DNA of 35,234 bases from Bryobacteraceae bacterium (GTDB lineage Bacteria > Acidobacteriota > Terriglobia > Bryobacterales > Bryobacteraceae). The translations under genes were made by a program, and so were the position numbers. The notes beneath the pieces are model-generated. The model did no database searches and was not told the origin of the DNA. It saw only the letters and a list, made by a program, of their open reading frames with translations. Below are positions 24,851-32,930 of this stretch, piece by piece. The stretch's first letter is position 1. Every line of letters starts with the position of its first letter. The DNA is taken from contig JASHNT010000061.1 in the NCBI GenBank assembly GCA_030041495.1, forward strand, positions 1 through 35,234. Reading direction: 5' to 3'.

Positions 24851-25374
24851 AAACCATTTCTTCCAAAGAACTCATTCGTACTCCGATTTTTCACGTAACC
24901 ATGGATCACGCCCTCGACCCCGACGGGTTCGAGATCAAGCGCGCCATCGTGCAGCACGGCGGATCGGCCGTCATGATGCCGGTGGACGATAAGAAGCGCG
25001 TTCTTCTGGTCCGCCAATACCGCTTGCCCACTCAAAAATACTTGTGGGAGCTGCCCGCCGGCCGCTTGGATGAAGGCGAAACTCCGCTGCAGGCTGCCAA
25101 GCGCGAGCTCATCGAAGAAACCGGCTATCGCGCCAAAAAGTGGGAGAAGCTGGCGGTTTTCTATCCCAGCCCGGGATTCCTCGCCGAAAAAATGACCATC
25201 TTCCTGGCCCGGGACTTGACCGAGGGTGAAAAGAAACCGATGGAAGATGAACGCATCGAAACCCGCTGGTTCACCCCTAAGGAAATCGACGCGCTGATCC
25301 AGTCCTACAAGATTGTCGACGCCAAAACCCAGATCGGATTCATGAAGTGGCAGCGCTACTTCGGAGGTAAGTGA
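24847..25374 (+). CDS. Nudix hydrolase, ADP-ribose pyrophosphatase type
   Basis: A 175-residue protein from ATG 24847, which overlaps the polX stop (ATGA). The same frame is open far upstream inside polX, but this start gives the usual family length. The Nudix box is complete: GRLDEGETPLQAAKRELIEE then TGY (about 72-94), preceded by LVRQYRLPTQKYLWELPAG, typical of ADP-ribose or nucleoside-diphosphate-sugar pyrophosphatases. It probably clears ADP-ribose or a similar compound. Its last 35 nt overlap the convergent rdgB gene. Confidence 0.9.
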   Translation: MKTISSKELIRTPIFHVTMDHALDPDGFEIKRAIVQHGGSAVMMPVDDKKRVLLVRQYRLPTQKYLWELPAGRLDEGETPLQAAKRELIEETGYRAKKWEKLAVFYPSPGFLAEKMTIFLARDLTEGEKKPMEDERIETRWFTPKEIDALIQSYKIVDAKTQIGFMKWQRYFGGK

Positions 25375-25921
25375 ACATAGCGTTTAAAGCCTGCGCCCGG
25401 TGGCTGACCTTCATCTTGTCTTCGATTGCCGCCTCGCCGAACGTGCAGCCGAAAGGCTCGTGGAAGAACAACGGATCGTAGCCGAAGCCTCCGGAGCCTC
25501 GCGCGGCGTGGAGAATTCTGCCTTCCACCGACCCGCAAAACGCCCGCACCAGTATCCCGTCTTTGACTAGCGCAATCGCGCACACAAACCGCGCCGCGCG
25601 ATCCTCAGCATGTTTCAAGCGTTCGAGCAGCAGCGCGTTGTTCTGCTCATCCGTGGCGTCTTCCCCCGCGTACCGCGCCGAATACACTCCCGGAGCGCCG
25701 CCCAACGCGTCCACCTCAAGCCCCGAATCGTCCGCGAACAAATAGCCGTCGACGAACCGCCCGTAATATTCTGCCTTGGCGATCGCGTTCTCTTCAAACG
25801 TCGAGCCGCGCTCTTCCGGCGGTGCAACTTTCTTGGGAAGCGGCCGCACATCGAAATCCGGCGCGGCGAGCTGGAACTCGCGCAGCTTCCCGGGATTCGA
25901 TGTCGCGCAGTAGATCGTCAA
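25340..25921 (-). CDS. rdgB: RdgB/HAM1 non-canonical purine NTP pyrophosphatase
   Basis: A 193-residue protein that removes ITP, XTP and dITP from the nucleotide pool. Landmarks: substrate loop [12 protein letters not shown] (5-16), [37 protein letters not shown] (about 63-87), [12 protein letters not shown] and the C-terminal [11 protein letters not shown]. Start is TTG 25921, sharing TTGA with the rph stop, so translation is coupled. The 3' end overlaps the convergent Nudix gene by 35 nt. Confidence 0.93.
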   Translation of the reverse strand: MTIYCATSNPGKLREFQLAAPDFDVRPLPKKVAPPEERGSTFEENAIAKAEYYGRFVDGYLFADDSGLEVDALGGAPGVYSARYAGEDATDEQNNALLLERLKHAEDRAARFVCAIALVKDGILVRAFCGSVEGRILHAARGSGGFGYDPLFFHEPFGCTFGEAAIEDKMKVSHRAQALNAMFTYLRSSAATS

Positions 25922-26637
25922 TCCTCGCAGGTCCTTTGCAAAACGATCAGCTCCCGGATTCCCTTTCGCCCCAGCTCGAGCAGCGTACCGAGCTGCGCGT
26001 CGTCAAACGGAGTCTTCTCCGCCGTCGCCTGCACCTCCACGAATCGCCCGAAGCCGGTCATCACGATGTTCATGTCGACGTCGGCCTGCGAGTCCTCCTG
26101 ATAGCACAGGTCGAGCAGCGGCGTTCCTCCCAGGATCCCTACGCTGACCGCGGCGACATGATCCAGCAGAGGCGATTTCTTGAGCGTCCCGAACTTCACC
26201 ATCTGCCGCAGAGCGATTGACAGAGCGATGTAGGCTCCCGTGATCGCCGCGCAGCGCGTCCCTCCGTCGGCCTGCAACACGTCGCAATCGAGCACGATGC
26301 TGCGCTCGCCCAGCGCGGCCAAATCAACCACGCTGCGCAATGCGCGCCCGATCAGCCTCTGGATCTCCATCGTCCTGCCGGAAGGCCGCCCCTTGACGAC
26401 TTCACGCGGCGTGCGAGTGGCGGTAGCGCGAGGCAGCATGGAGTACTCCGCCGTCACCCATCCTTTTCCGGTCCCACGCAAAAAGCCCGGCACTGTCTCT
26501 TCCAGCGAAGCCGCGCACAACACGCGCGTGTTTCCGGCCTCGATCAATACCGATCCTTCGGCGGTGAGCAGATAGCCCGGTGTGACTTTCAGGGGACGGA
26601 GCTGGTCGGGTTGGCGTTGGTCGATGCGCATGTTCAT
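25918..26637 (-). CDS. rph: ribonuclease PH
   Basis: A 239-residue 3'-5' phosphorolytic exoribonuclease that trims tRNA 3' ends. Landmarks are [78 protein letters not shown] and [20 protein letters not shown]. Start is ATG 26637, which overlaps the stop of a 46-aa gene as ATGA; ATG 26631 is a second option. The frame is open to 26706 but that extension has no homology-like sequence. The rph-rdgB order with TTGA coupling is a common pairing. Confidence 0.94.
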   Translation of the reverse strand: MNMRIDQRQPDQLRPLKVTPGYLLTAEGSVLIEAGNTRVLCAASLEETVPGFLRGTGKGWVTAEYSMLPRATATRTPREVVKGRPSGRTMEIQRLIGRALRSVVDLAALGERSIVLDCDVLQADGGTRCAAITGAYIALSIALRQMVKFGTLKKSPLLDHVAAVSVGILGGTPLLDLCYQEDSQADVDMNIVMTGFGRFVEVQATAEKTPFDDAQLGTLLELGRKGIRELIVLQRTCED

Positions 26638-26774
26638 CCGGACTTCATGACCTCGAACAGCAGCAGCGCGACCAGAAGGAATCCTATTCCCAGAAGCACG
26701 AGGCACGGAATCAGGCCCTTCTTGGACGCCTCCGTTTTGGGCTTTTTCGCACCGATGGGCTTAAACTTGGCCAA
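26634..26774 (-). CDS. 46-aa single-pass membrane peptide coupled to rph
   Basis: A small frame starting at TTG 26774 and ending in the TGA shared with the rph ATG (ATGA). The protein has a Lys-rich cytoplasmic start ([20 protein letters not shown]), one membrane helix ([20 protein letters not shown]) and a short EVMKSG tail. The sharp basic/hydrophobic split and exact overlap with rph argue that it is real. No domain is recognised and no ribosome site lies before the TTG. It may affect rph translation or membrane location of the operon products; both are speculative. Confidence 0.65.
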   Translation of the reverse strand: MAKFKPIGAKKPKTEASKKGLIPCLVLLGIGFLLVALLLFEVMKSG

Positions 26775-26881
26775 TTAAAATGTGTAGCACCTTTGCCCAG
26801 CGCCGCACAACGCTCCGGAGTCAGCGGACGGCGATACGGGAAACGCGTAATCGAACCGCGCAGGCCAAGCCCTGCTAAGCT

Positions 26882-27874
26882 TCACGATTCGTTGCGGCTA
26901 CTAAAAGCAGCCGTAGGGTGGTAAGTGCGCAGTTCGGCGGCGATTTCTCCGGCGGCCTTCCGTGCTGCCTCCACCGCGCCTTTCTCGAAGCTGATCGCGC
27001 CGACCTTGGGATGTCCGCCTCCGCCGTAGCGCTCGCAGATGGAAGCAAGATTAAAGGTGATCGGCTTCTTGGCCCACGGATTCGAGCCCACCGAAACCTT
27101 GGTGCGGAAGCTCGACGTGCTCACCGAAACCGTATAAACCGAATCGGGGAACAGATAGTAGGGGATGAACTTGTTGTAGCCTTCCAAGTCATGCCCCACC
27201 AGATCGAAGTACACCACGCCGTCGATGGCCTGCGCCTGCTTGCCGATGATGTCGATCGACTGTAGATGGCGCCGGTACAGCGGCTGGTACACCGCCTGAA
27301 TCTGCGGGTCCTCCACGATCTCGGCCAACTTACGGTGCCGCATCATGCCGATAATCGTCTGCACGATCTCCGACCCCTTCGCGCCCTCGATCACCAGCGT
27401 CAGCCGCATCGCCGGAGCCACCAGGTTCACGGCTTCCTCGGCCGAAGCGTATCGCGCCCCATCCACGATGTCGGCCCATTCCACCAGCTCTGCCAGGTCC
27501 GGCGCGTCGAAACCGAACCGCTCCCGTGCTACCGTGGCAATGTACATGGTGCAGGAGCGGAAGCTCGGGTCGTACATCTTGCGCCCGCTGGTGTCATGCC
27601 GGAAATGCTCGGCGTCTTCCGGAGTCAGAAACGCGCTCTGATGATGGTCGAACCACCACGTAAGCCTTGGATCCGTGGAATATTTGAAATCCACGATCGC
27701 GTTCACGTCGCCGTCAAAATCCTCCGGCTCGAACAATTGTGACGCCTTATGCGCCAGCCCCGTGTAACAGAATTGGGCATCCGGGTAGAACCTCGCTTCC
27801 ACAAACCGGCTGAAGAAGGCGGCCGAGGCCGCTCCGTCGAAGCAATGGTCGTGATAAAGAATTCTGACCCGCAT
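26882..27874 (-). CDS. DHH-family phosphoesterase
   Basis: A 330-residue protein from ATG 27874. It has the DHH-type metal-site motifs: ILYHDHCFDGAASAAFF near the N-terminus (D-x-DG-like), NAIVDFKYS, WWFDHHQSAF (the DHH motif) and EWADIVDGARY. The C-terminal DHHA1 signature is ERYGGGGHPKVGAISFEKG. It lacks RecJ's OB-fold and the CBS insert of pyrophosphatases. Relatives include nanoRNases and cyclic-dinucleotide phosphodiesterases, so an oligoribonucleotide or c-di-AMP-type substrate is plausible but not assigned. Confidence 0.87.
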   Translation of the reverse strand: MRVRILYHDHCFDGAASAAFFSRFVEARFYPDAQFCYTGLAHKASQLFEPEDFDGDVNAIVDFKYSTDPRLTWWFDHHQSAFLTPEDAEHFRHDTSGRKMYDPSFRSCTMYIATVARERFGFDAPDLAELVEWADIVDGARYASAEEAVNLVAPAMRLTLVIEGAKGSEIVQTIIGMMRHRKLAEIVEDPQIQAVYQPLYRRHLQSIDIIGKQAQAIDGVVYFDLVGHDLEGYNKFIPYYLFPDSVYTVSVSTSSFRTKVSVGSNPWAKKPITFNLASICERYGGGGHPKVGAISFEKGAVEAARKAAGEIAAELRTYHPTAAFSSRNES

Positions 27875-27961
27875 GATGGAAAACGTATCCGGGAAAACTT
27901 GCTAGTGTCTCGCAAACGGGGGGCCTTGCGCAAGTCCGTTTTTTCTGCGACCCTTTACAAC

Positions 27962-27991
27962 TTGCGGCATCCTACCCTTCATGGGTAGAAT
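27962..27991 (+). promoter_or_regulatory. acpP promoter with overlapping palindromic operator
   Basis: TTGCGG (27962-27967) and TAGAAT (27986-27991) are separated by 18 bp. CTACCC-TTCAT-GGGTAG (27972-27988) is a 6-bp-arm palindrome that covers the spacer and the start of the -10. A repressor bound there would block RNA polymerase. The acpP ribosome site GGAGG lies further down at about 28016. Confidence 0.45.
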
Positions 27992-28024
27992 CAATGAGTT
28001 TGTAGGCAAAATTCTGGAGGATGC

Positions 28025-28258
28025 ATGTCCGTTGAGCAGAAGGTCAAACAAATCATCGTCGAGCAACTCGGCGTGGATGAGGCCCAAGTCGACCCCACAG
28101 CGAGTTTCGTCGATGACCTTGGCGCCGACTCCCTCGACATCGTCGAGCTCGTGATGGCGTTCGAGGAAGCGTTCGACCTCGACATTCCCGATGAGGACGC
28201 CGAGAAGATCGTCACGGTCAAAAACGCGATCGATTACATCGAGTCCAAGAAGAAGTAA
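28025..28258 (+). CDS. acpP: acyl carrier protein
   Basis: A 77-residue acidic four-helix protein that carries acyl chains on phosphopantetheine at Ser36, in the motif [20 protein letters not shown] 28025 has CTGGAGG about 6 nt upstream. FabF follows after 23 nt, the standard fatty-acid-synthesis order. It is probably the housekeeping carrier, and possibly also supplies the downstream sphingolipid genes. Confidence 0.96.
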   Translation: MSVEQKVKQIIVEQLGVDEAQVDPTASFVDDLGADSLDIVELVMAFEEAFDLDIPDEDAEKIVTVKNAIDYIESKKK

Positions 28259-28281
28259 TCCGCCGTCACGGAGTTCCCCTA

Positions 28282-29532
28282 TTGCAACGTAGAGTCGTAG
28301 TGACCGGGGCCGGACTGTTGACTTCGGTCGGAATCGGCACCGAAGCCACTTGGGAAGCGATCAAGCGAGGCACCAGCGGCATCAGCCCCATTACGTCTTT
28401 TGACGCCACCCATTTCAGTTGCCGCATCGCCGGCGAAGTGAAAGACTTCGATCCAGCGGCCTACATCGAAAAAAAAGAAATCAAGAAAATGGGGCGGTTC
28501 ATTCAGTTCGCCATTGCCGCCTCCGATTTCGCCGTCGCCGGAGCCGGTCTCAAGATCGATCCGAGCGATACTGACGCCGCCGAACGGGCCGGCGTTTATA
28601 TCGGCAGCGGCATCGGCGGATTCGAAGTGATCGAGCGCGAGCACAAGAAGCTTCTGGAGGGTGGCCCCGGCCGCATCTCCCCGTTTTTCATTCCCGCGAC
28701 TATCGTCAATCTGGCGTCAGGCTGGGTCTCCATCCGCGCCGGCGCGAAGGGTCCCAATTCCGCCACGGCGACCGCTTGCACCAGCAGCGCTCACAGCATT
28801 GGCGATTCTTACCGCATCATCCAGCGCGACGATGCCGACCTGATGATCTGCGGAGGCGCCGAAGCCGCCGTCACGCCCATGAGCATCGGCGGATTCGCGG
28901 CCTTGCGTGCGCTGAGCCATCGCAACGATGAGCCCGCCCGTGCTTCGCGTCCCTGGGATGCCGGCCGCGACGGCTTCATCGTCGGCGAAGGCGCGGGTAT
29001 CCTGGTTTTAGAGGAACTGGAGCACGCCCGCAAGCGCGGCGCTCCCATCCTGGCGGAAGTGGCCGGTTACGCGACCACCGGCGATGCGTTCCACATCACT
29101 TCTCCGCCCGACGATGGCGACGGAGCCTATCGCGTGATGAAGCTGGCGCTTAAAGATGCAGGGCTCCAGCCGAGTCAGATCGATTACATCAACGCCCACG
29201 GCACCTCCACTCCAGTGGGTGACCGCATCGAAACCATTGCCATCAAGCGCGCTTTCGGTGAGCACGCGAAAAAGGTCGCGGTCAGCTCCACCAAATCCAT
29301 GACTGGGCATCTGCTTGGTGGGGCAGGCGGAATCGAGGCCGGCATCTGCGTCCTGGCTATCCGCGATCAGATCGCGCCCCCCACCATCAACTACGAAATC
29401 CCCGATCCCGAGTGCGACCTCGATTACGTTCCCAATCACGCGCGGCCGATCAAGATCAATTACGCTCTGACCAACTCTTTCGGCTTCGGTGGTCCTAACG
29501 GCTGCCTCATCTTCAAGAAATTCGATTCATGA
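28282..29532 (+). CDS. fabF: beta-ketoacyl-ACP synthase II
   Basis: A 416-residue condensing enzyme that elongates acyl-ACP with malonyl-ACP. Catalytic residues are Cys166 (TATACTSSAHS), His306 (NAHGTSTPVGD), Lys338 and His343 (STKSMTGHLLGGAGG). Start TTG 28282 gives MQRRVVVTGAGLLTSVG, the standard opening, 23 nt after acpP. The ending NSFGFGGPNGCLIFKKF is also typical. It shares a transcription direction with etfBA, 10 nt away. Confidence 0.96.
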   Translation: MQRRVVVTGAGLLTSVGIGTEATWEAIKRGTSGISPITSFDATHFSCRIAGEVKDFDPAAYIEKKEIKKMGRFIQFAIAASDFAVAGAGLKIDPSDTDAAERAGVYIGSGIGGFEVIEREHKKLLEGGPGRISPFFIPATIVNLASGWVSIRAGAKGPNSATATACTSSAHSIGDSYRIIQRDDADLMICGGAEAAVTPMSIGGFAALRALSHRNDEPARASRPWDAGRDGFIVGEGAGILVLEELEHARKRGAPILAEVAGYATTGDAFHITSPPDDGDGAYRVMKLALKDAGLQPSQIDYINAHGTSTPVGDRIETIAIKRAFGEHAKKVAVSSTKSMTGHLLGGAGGIEAGICVLAIRDQIAPPTINYEIPDPECDLDYVPNHARPIKINYALTNSFGFGGPNGCLIFKKFDS

Positions 29533-29542
29533 AGATTTTGCC

Positions 29543-30304
29543 ATGAAAATCCTCGTGGCCATCAAGCAAGTGCCCGTGCGCGATTCGCCCCTGCGAGTCA
29601 ACGCCGCCGGCAACTGGATCGCCGAAGACGATCTCAGCTTCGAAATCAATGAGCCGGACGCCTATGCGCTCGAAGAAGCATTGCAACTCAAGGAAAAACA
29701 CTCCGGCGAGGTGATCGCCATCTGCGCCGGCCCGGCTCGCGCGCAGCAGACCATCCGCGAGGCTCTCGCCAAAGGCGCCGACCGCGCCATTCACATCGAA
29801 ACCGGAAACCTGGCGGCCTTCGACACGCTTGGGATCGCCAAGCTTCTCGCGGCAGAAGCAGGCTCGGAGAGCCCCGATCTGATCCTCACCGGCCTCCAGT
29901 CCGACGATCTGGGCTACGGCCAAACCGGAGTGGTCCTGGCCGAGCTCATGGGCCTTCCGCACTCGACGATCATCATGCAGGTGGAAGTGAAGGGCTCCGC
30001 CATTCGCGTCAAGCGCGAGCTCGAAGACGGCTGGTTCCAGCACATCTCGATGCCTCTGCCTGCCGTGCTCACCATCCAGAGCGGCATCAATAAGCTGCGC
30101 TACGCCACGCTGATGGGCATCAAGAAAGCCAAGACCAAGGAGATTCGCCGCGTCTCAGCCGCCGCGCCCGCGGAGCCCACCGTGCGCATCGAAAAGATCT
30201 ACGCGCCCCAAAAGGCCAAGCAGGCGCAAATCTTCTCCGGCGACCCCAAGACCGCCGCCGCCGCTCTGGTCGAAAAACTGAAGTTCGAGGCGCGCGTGCT
30301 ATGA
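29543..30304 (+). CDS. etfB: electron transfer flavoprotein beta subunit
   Basis: A 253-residue ETF beta subunit that, with EtfA, carries electrons from acyl-CoA and other flavin dehydrogenases to the quinone pool. Landmarks are MKILVAIKQVPV, FEINEPDAYALEEALQL, ADRAIHIE and PDLILTGLQSDDLGYGQTGVVLAELMG, followed by the PLPAVLTIQSGINKLRYATL block. Start ATG 29543 is favoured over the upstream open frame, which lies inside fabF. Stop and the etfA start share ATGA. Confidence 0.94.
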   Translation: MKILVAIKQVPVRDSPLRVNAAGNWIAEDDLSFEINEPDAYALEEALQLKEKHSGEVIAICAGPARAQQTIREALAKGADRAIHIETGNLAAFDTLGIAKLLAAEAGSESPDLILTGLQSDDLGYGQTGVVLAELMGLPHSTIIMQVEVKGSAIRVKRELEDGWFQHISMPLPAVLTIQSGINKLRYATLMGIKKAKTKEIRRVSAAAPAEPTVRIEKIYAPQKAKQAQIFSGDPKTAAAALVEKLKFEARVL

Positions 30305-31266
30305 AAGTCCTCGCCATTCTCGAACACAACGCCGGACGCCTGCACCGCATGTCCTGGGAGTGCCTCGCCGCCGTCCAGCAGTTGGCATCCGAAGCCGAAG
30401 CCGCGCTCGTCGGCTCCAGTATCGCCGAGCTTGCTCGGGAAGCCGCGGCCAAGCAGGCCGCCCGTGTCTGGGCCGTCGAACACCCGCTTCTCGAAAACTA
30501 CACCGCCGACGGCTATACTGCGGCCCTCGAACAACTGCTTCGCAAGACCACCCCCGATCTGGTCCTGCTTCCGCACACCTACCAAACCCGCGACTTCGCG
30601 CCCAAGCTGGCAACCCGCTTCGGCCGAGCCCTCATCAGCGACGCCATCGCCGCGGGCCCCGAATCTGGCTCCGTCACCTTCGTCCGTCAATTCTTCCAGG
30701 GCAAGCTCAGCGGCGACGTCCGTGCTGCCGGCCCTGGCCCACACTTCGCCTCGCTCCAAGCGGGTGCATGGCGAACTGATGCGCTCGCCGCCGGCTCGGC
30801 AACCATCGAAAGGTTTGCGCCGCAATTGGACGCCGCACAAATCCGTCAGACGCCCGAAGCCCCCTTCCGCGAAGCCGAGCGCGCCGTCGATCTCACTGCC
30901 GCGGAGCTGATCGTCTCGGTCGGCCGCGGCATCGGCGAAAAAGACAGAATCCCCGTGGTCGAAGACCTCGCTAAGGCGCTCGGCGCGGAGCTCGCAGCCT
31001 CCCGCCCCATCTGCGACGCCGGTTGGCTTCCCATGGAGCGCCAGGTCGGCAGCTCCGGCCAAACCGTTTCGCCCAAGCTCTATCTCGCGGTCGGCATCTC
31101 CGGCGCCATCCAGCACCTGGTCGGCATGAAAGGCTCCAAAACCATCGTGGCTATTAACAAGGACGCCAACGCGCCCATCTTTGAAGTTGCAGATTACGGC
31201 ATCGTCGGCGACCTTTTCGAAGTAGTCCCCGCACTGGCCGCCGAGATCCGAAAAGTCAAATCCTAA
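30301..31266 (+). CDS. etfA: electron transfer flavoprotein alpha subunit
   Basis: A 321-residue FAD-binding subunit of ETF. The N-terminal half is the Rossmann-like domain ([34 protein letters not shown]). The C-terminal FAD domain is clear: [60 protein letters not shown] and [20 protein letters not shown]. It is coupled to etfB by ATGA. No dehydrogenase partner is in view. Confidence 0.95.
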   Translation: MKVLAILEHNAGRLHRMSWECLAAVQQLASEAEAALVGSSIAELAREAAAKQAARVWAVEHPLLENYTADGYTAALEQLLRKTTPDLVLLPHTYQTRDFAPKLATRFGRALISDAIAAGPESGSVTFVRQFFQGKLSGDVRAAGPGPHFASLQAGAWRTDALAAGSATIERFAPQLDAAQIRQTPEAPFREAERAVDLTAAELIVSVGRGIGEKDRIPVVEDLAKALGAELAASRPICDAGWLPMERQVGSSGQTVSPKLYLAVGISGAIQHLVGMKGSKTIVAINKDANAPIFEVADYGIVGDLFEVVPALAAEIRKVKS

Positions 31267-31320
31267 TCCGCACGCCCGTCGTGCGATAGTGGAACAAGGT
31301 CCGGGAGTGGAGACAGGGTA

Positions 31321-31971
31321 TTGAAGACGCTTCTTTTCCTATGCTGTAGCGCTGTTTTTGCTTTTGAAGCTTTGGATTCGCCGTTGGCATTTGTGGTTCT
31401 GGACACCGCTAAAACGCCTGCCGGAAAGCTCCCCAACGGGTGGGAGCTAAAGGTGAACGCCGGAAAGCCGGACGCCGCGATCGCCGATGACAGCGGCGCA
31501 CCCGTGCTGCATCTCAAGAGCGTCAAGTCGTCGTTCGCGCTCGAACGCCCCGTCGACGTCGATCCCTCCAAAATGCCCTACCTGGCTTGGCGCTGGAAGG
31601 TTACCCAGCTACCCGCCGGCGGCGACTTCCGCCACTTCACCAAGGACGATCAGGCTGCGCAAGTCATGATCGCCTTCGACGACCGTCGTGTGCTCAGCTA
31701 CATCTGGGATACCACAGCTCCCCAAGGAACCACGCAGAGCCAGACTGCGCTGCCGCTCGTGCACATCTTTGTCATCGTCTGCCGCTCCGGCGCGACCGAC
31801 GAAAACCGCTGGCTGGGGGAAACTCACAACGTCGCCGCGGACTATCTCAAGGCGTACGGCAAGCCCGCGCCCCATGTCAAAGGCCTGCGCCTCCAGATCA
31901 ATTCCCAGCACACCGGCACTTCCGCGGAGAGCTACTTCACGGACGTGGAATTCCACAGCACGCCGCAATAA
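31321..31971 (+). CDS. DUF3047 family exported protein
   Basis: A 216-residue protein starting at TTG 31321 with GGAGACAGGG shortly before. The short hydrophobic start (KTLLFLCCSAVFAF) is a signal peptide. The domain shows the DUF3047 pattern MPYLAWRWKVTQLPAGGDFRHFTKDDQAAQVMIAF, then LSYIWDTTAPQGTTQ and GLRLQINSQHTGTSAESYFTDVEF. A periplasmic beta-sandwich is likely and the function of the family is unknown. It overlaps the SDR gene by one base (TAATG), so it belongs to the sphingolipid-type operon. A role in lipid handling is only suggested by that position. Confidence 0.82.
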   Translation: MKTLLFLCCSAVFAFEALDSPLAFVVLDTAKTPAGKLPNGWELKVNAGKPDAAIADDSGAPVLHLKSVKSSFALERPVDVDPSKMPYLAWRWKVTQLPAGGDFRHFTKDDQAAQVMIAFDDRRVLSYIWDTTAPQGTTQSQTALPLVHIFVIVCRSGATDENRWLGETHNVAADYLKAYGKPAPHVKGLRLQINSQHTGTSAESYFTDVEFHSTPQ

Positions 31972-32930
31972 TGATTCTCATCACCGGAGGAACCGGCTTC
32001 ATCGGAAGCCATCTGGTGGAAGCTCTGTGCAACCGCCGCGAGCCGGTTCGATGTCTGATCCGCAACGGCCGCAAGCTTCCCTCAGGCGCGCTAGCCTGCC
32101 ACGGCGATCTCGTCTCAGGCGCTAGCATCGAAGCGGCCCTCGAAGACGTCGATACGGTGATCCATCTCGCCGGCGTCACCAAAGCGCTTTCGCGCGATGA
32201 GTACTACGCGGGAAACGCCCGCGCCACCGAGAACCTGGTCAAAGCGATTCTCCAAGCCCGCCGCGAAATCCGCCTGGTCCACGTCAGCTCGCTCGCCGCC
32301 ATCGGACCCGGCCTCAACGGCGCGCCCGTCACGGAAGATACCGAACCTCACCCCGTCTCGTATTATGGGAAGTCGAAACTGGAAGGCGAGAAAATCGTGC
32401 ACGCGCTGCTGCCCCAGGCCGTCATCGTCCGGCCGCCTGTGGTCTACGGGCCCCGCGATACCGATGTCTTGCAGTTGCTAAAATCCGTCAACCAGGGTTT
32501 CGCCGTCGAAATTGCCGGCCCCGAACGCTGGGCACAGGTGATCTACGTCAAGGATCTCGTCGAAGGAATGCTCGCTGCCGCCCGCTCACCCCAAGCCTGT
32601 GGCAGAGCCTATTTTCTCGCCCACCCCCTAGCAGTTTCCTGGGCCGAGCTCCGTTCTACCGCCGCGCGTATCATCGGCAAGCAGCCCCGCGTGCTCAAAA
32701 TCCCGTCGAGCCTGGCCTTCGCCGTCGCCGCCTGCGCCGAGCTTTGGTCCAAGCTTACCCGCAAGCCCGGCATCATCTCGCGCGATAAAATCCGCGAAGC
32801 CCTCTGCCCCGCATGGACCTGCGATACCGGCCGCGCCGCAGCCGAGCTCGGCTTCCACGCGCAGACCAATCTCGAGACCGGCCTCGCCGCGACCCTCGCC
32901 TGGTACAAGGAGGCCGGATGGTTGAAATGA
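31971..32930 (+). CDS. NAD-dependent epimerase/dehydratase (extended SDR), candidate CerR-type 3-ketoceramide reductase
   Basis: A 319-residue extended short-chain dehydrogenase from ATG 31971. The nucleotide-binding loop is GGTGFIG (6-12), with the active-site Ser in VHVSSLAA (about 106-107) and the YxxxK pair Tyr132/Lys136 in SYYGKSKLEGEK, then VIVRPPVVYGPRDTDV. By family alone it could act on a nucleotide sugar or a lipid. Position three genes before an SPT-type gene, with a GNAT-fold ceramide synthase candidate between, favours reduction of a 3-keto-sphingoid or ceramide, as for CerR in Caulobacter. Its start overlaps the DUF3047 stop by one base and its end overlaps the PAP2 gene by 13 nt. 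Confidence 0.88.
   Translation: MILITGGTGFIGSHLVEALCNRREPVRCLIRNGRKLPSGALACHGDLVSGASIEAALEDVDTVIHLAGVTKALSRDEYYAGNARATENLVKAILQARREIRLVHVSSLAAIGPGLNGAPVTEDTEPHPVSYYGKSKLEGEKIVHALLPQAVIVRPPVVYGPRDTDVLQLLKSVNQGFAVEIAGPERWAQVIYVKDLVEGMLAAARSPQACGRAYFLAHPLAVSWAELRSTAARIIGKQPRVLKIPSSLAFAVAACAELWSKLTRKPGIISRDKIREALCPAWTCDTGRAAAELGFHAQTNLETGLAATLAWYKEAGWLK

Noticed and set aside
26800-26890. GGTTCGATTAC on the minus strand resembles a tRNA T-loop
   Set aside because: The flanking stem has only four pairs plus a mismatch, no acceptor, D or anticodon arm can be formed upstream, and no 3' CCA pairing is found.
30199-31116. 305-codon minus-strand frame opposite etfA
   Set aside because: It is a shadow of the etfA coding frame, without motifs.
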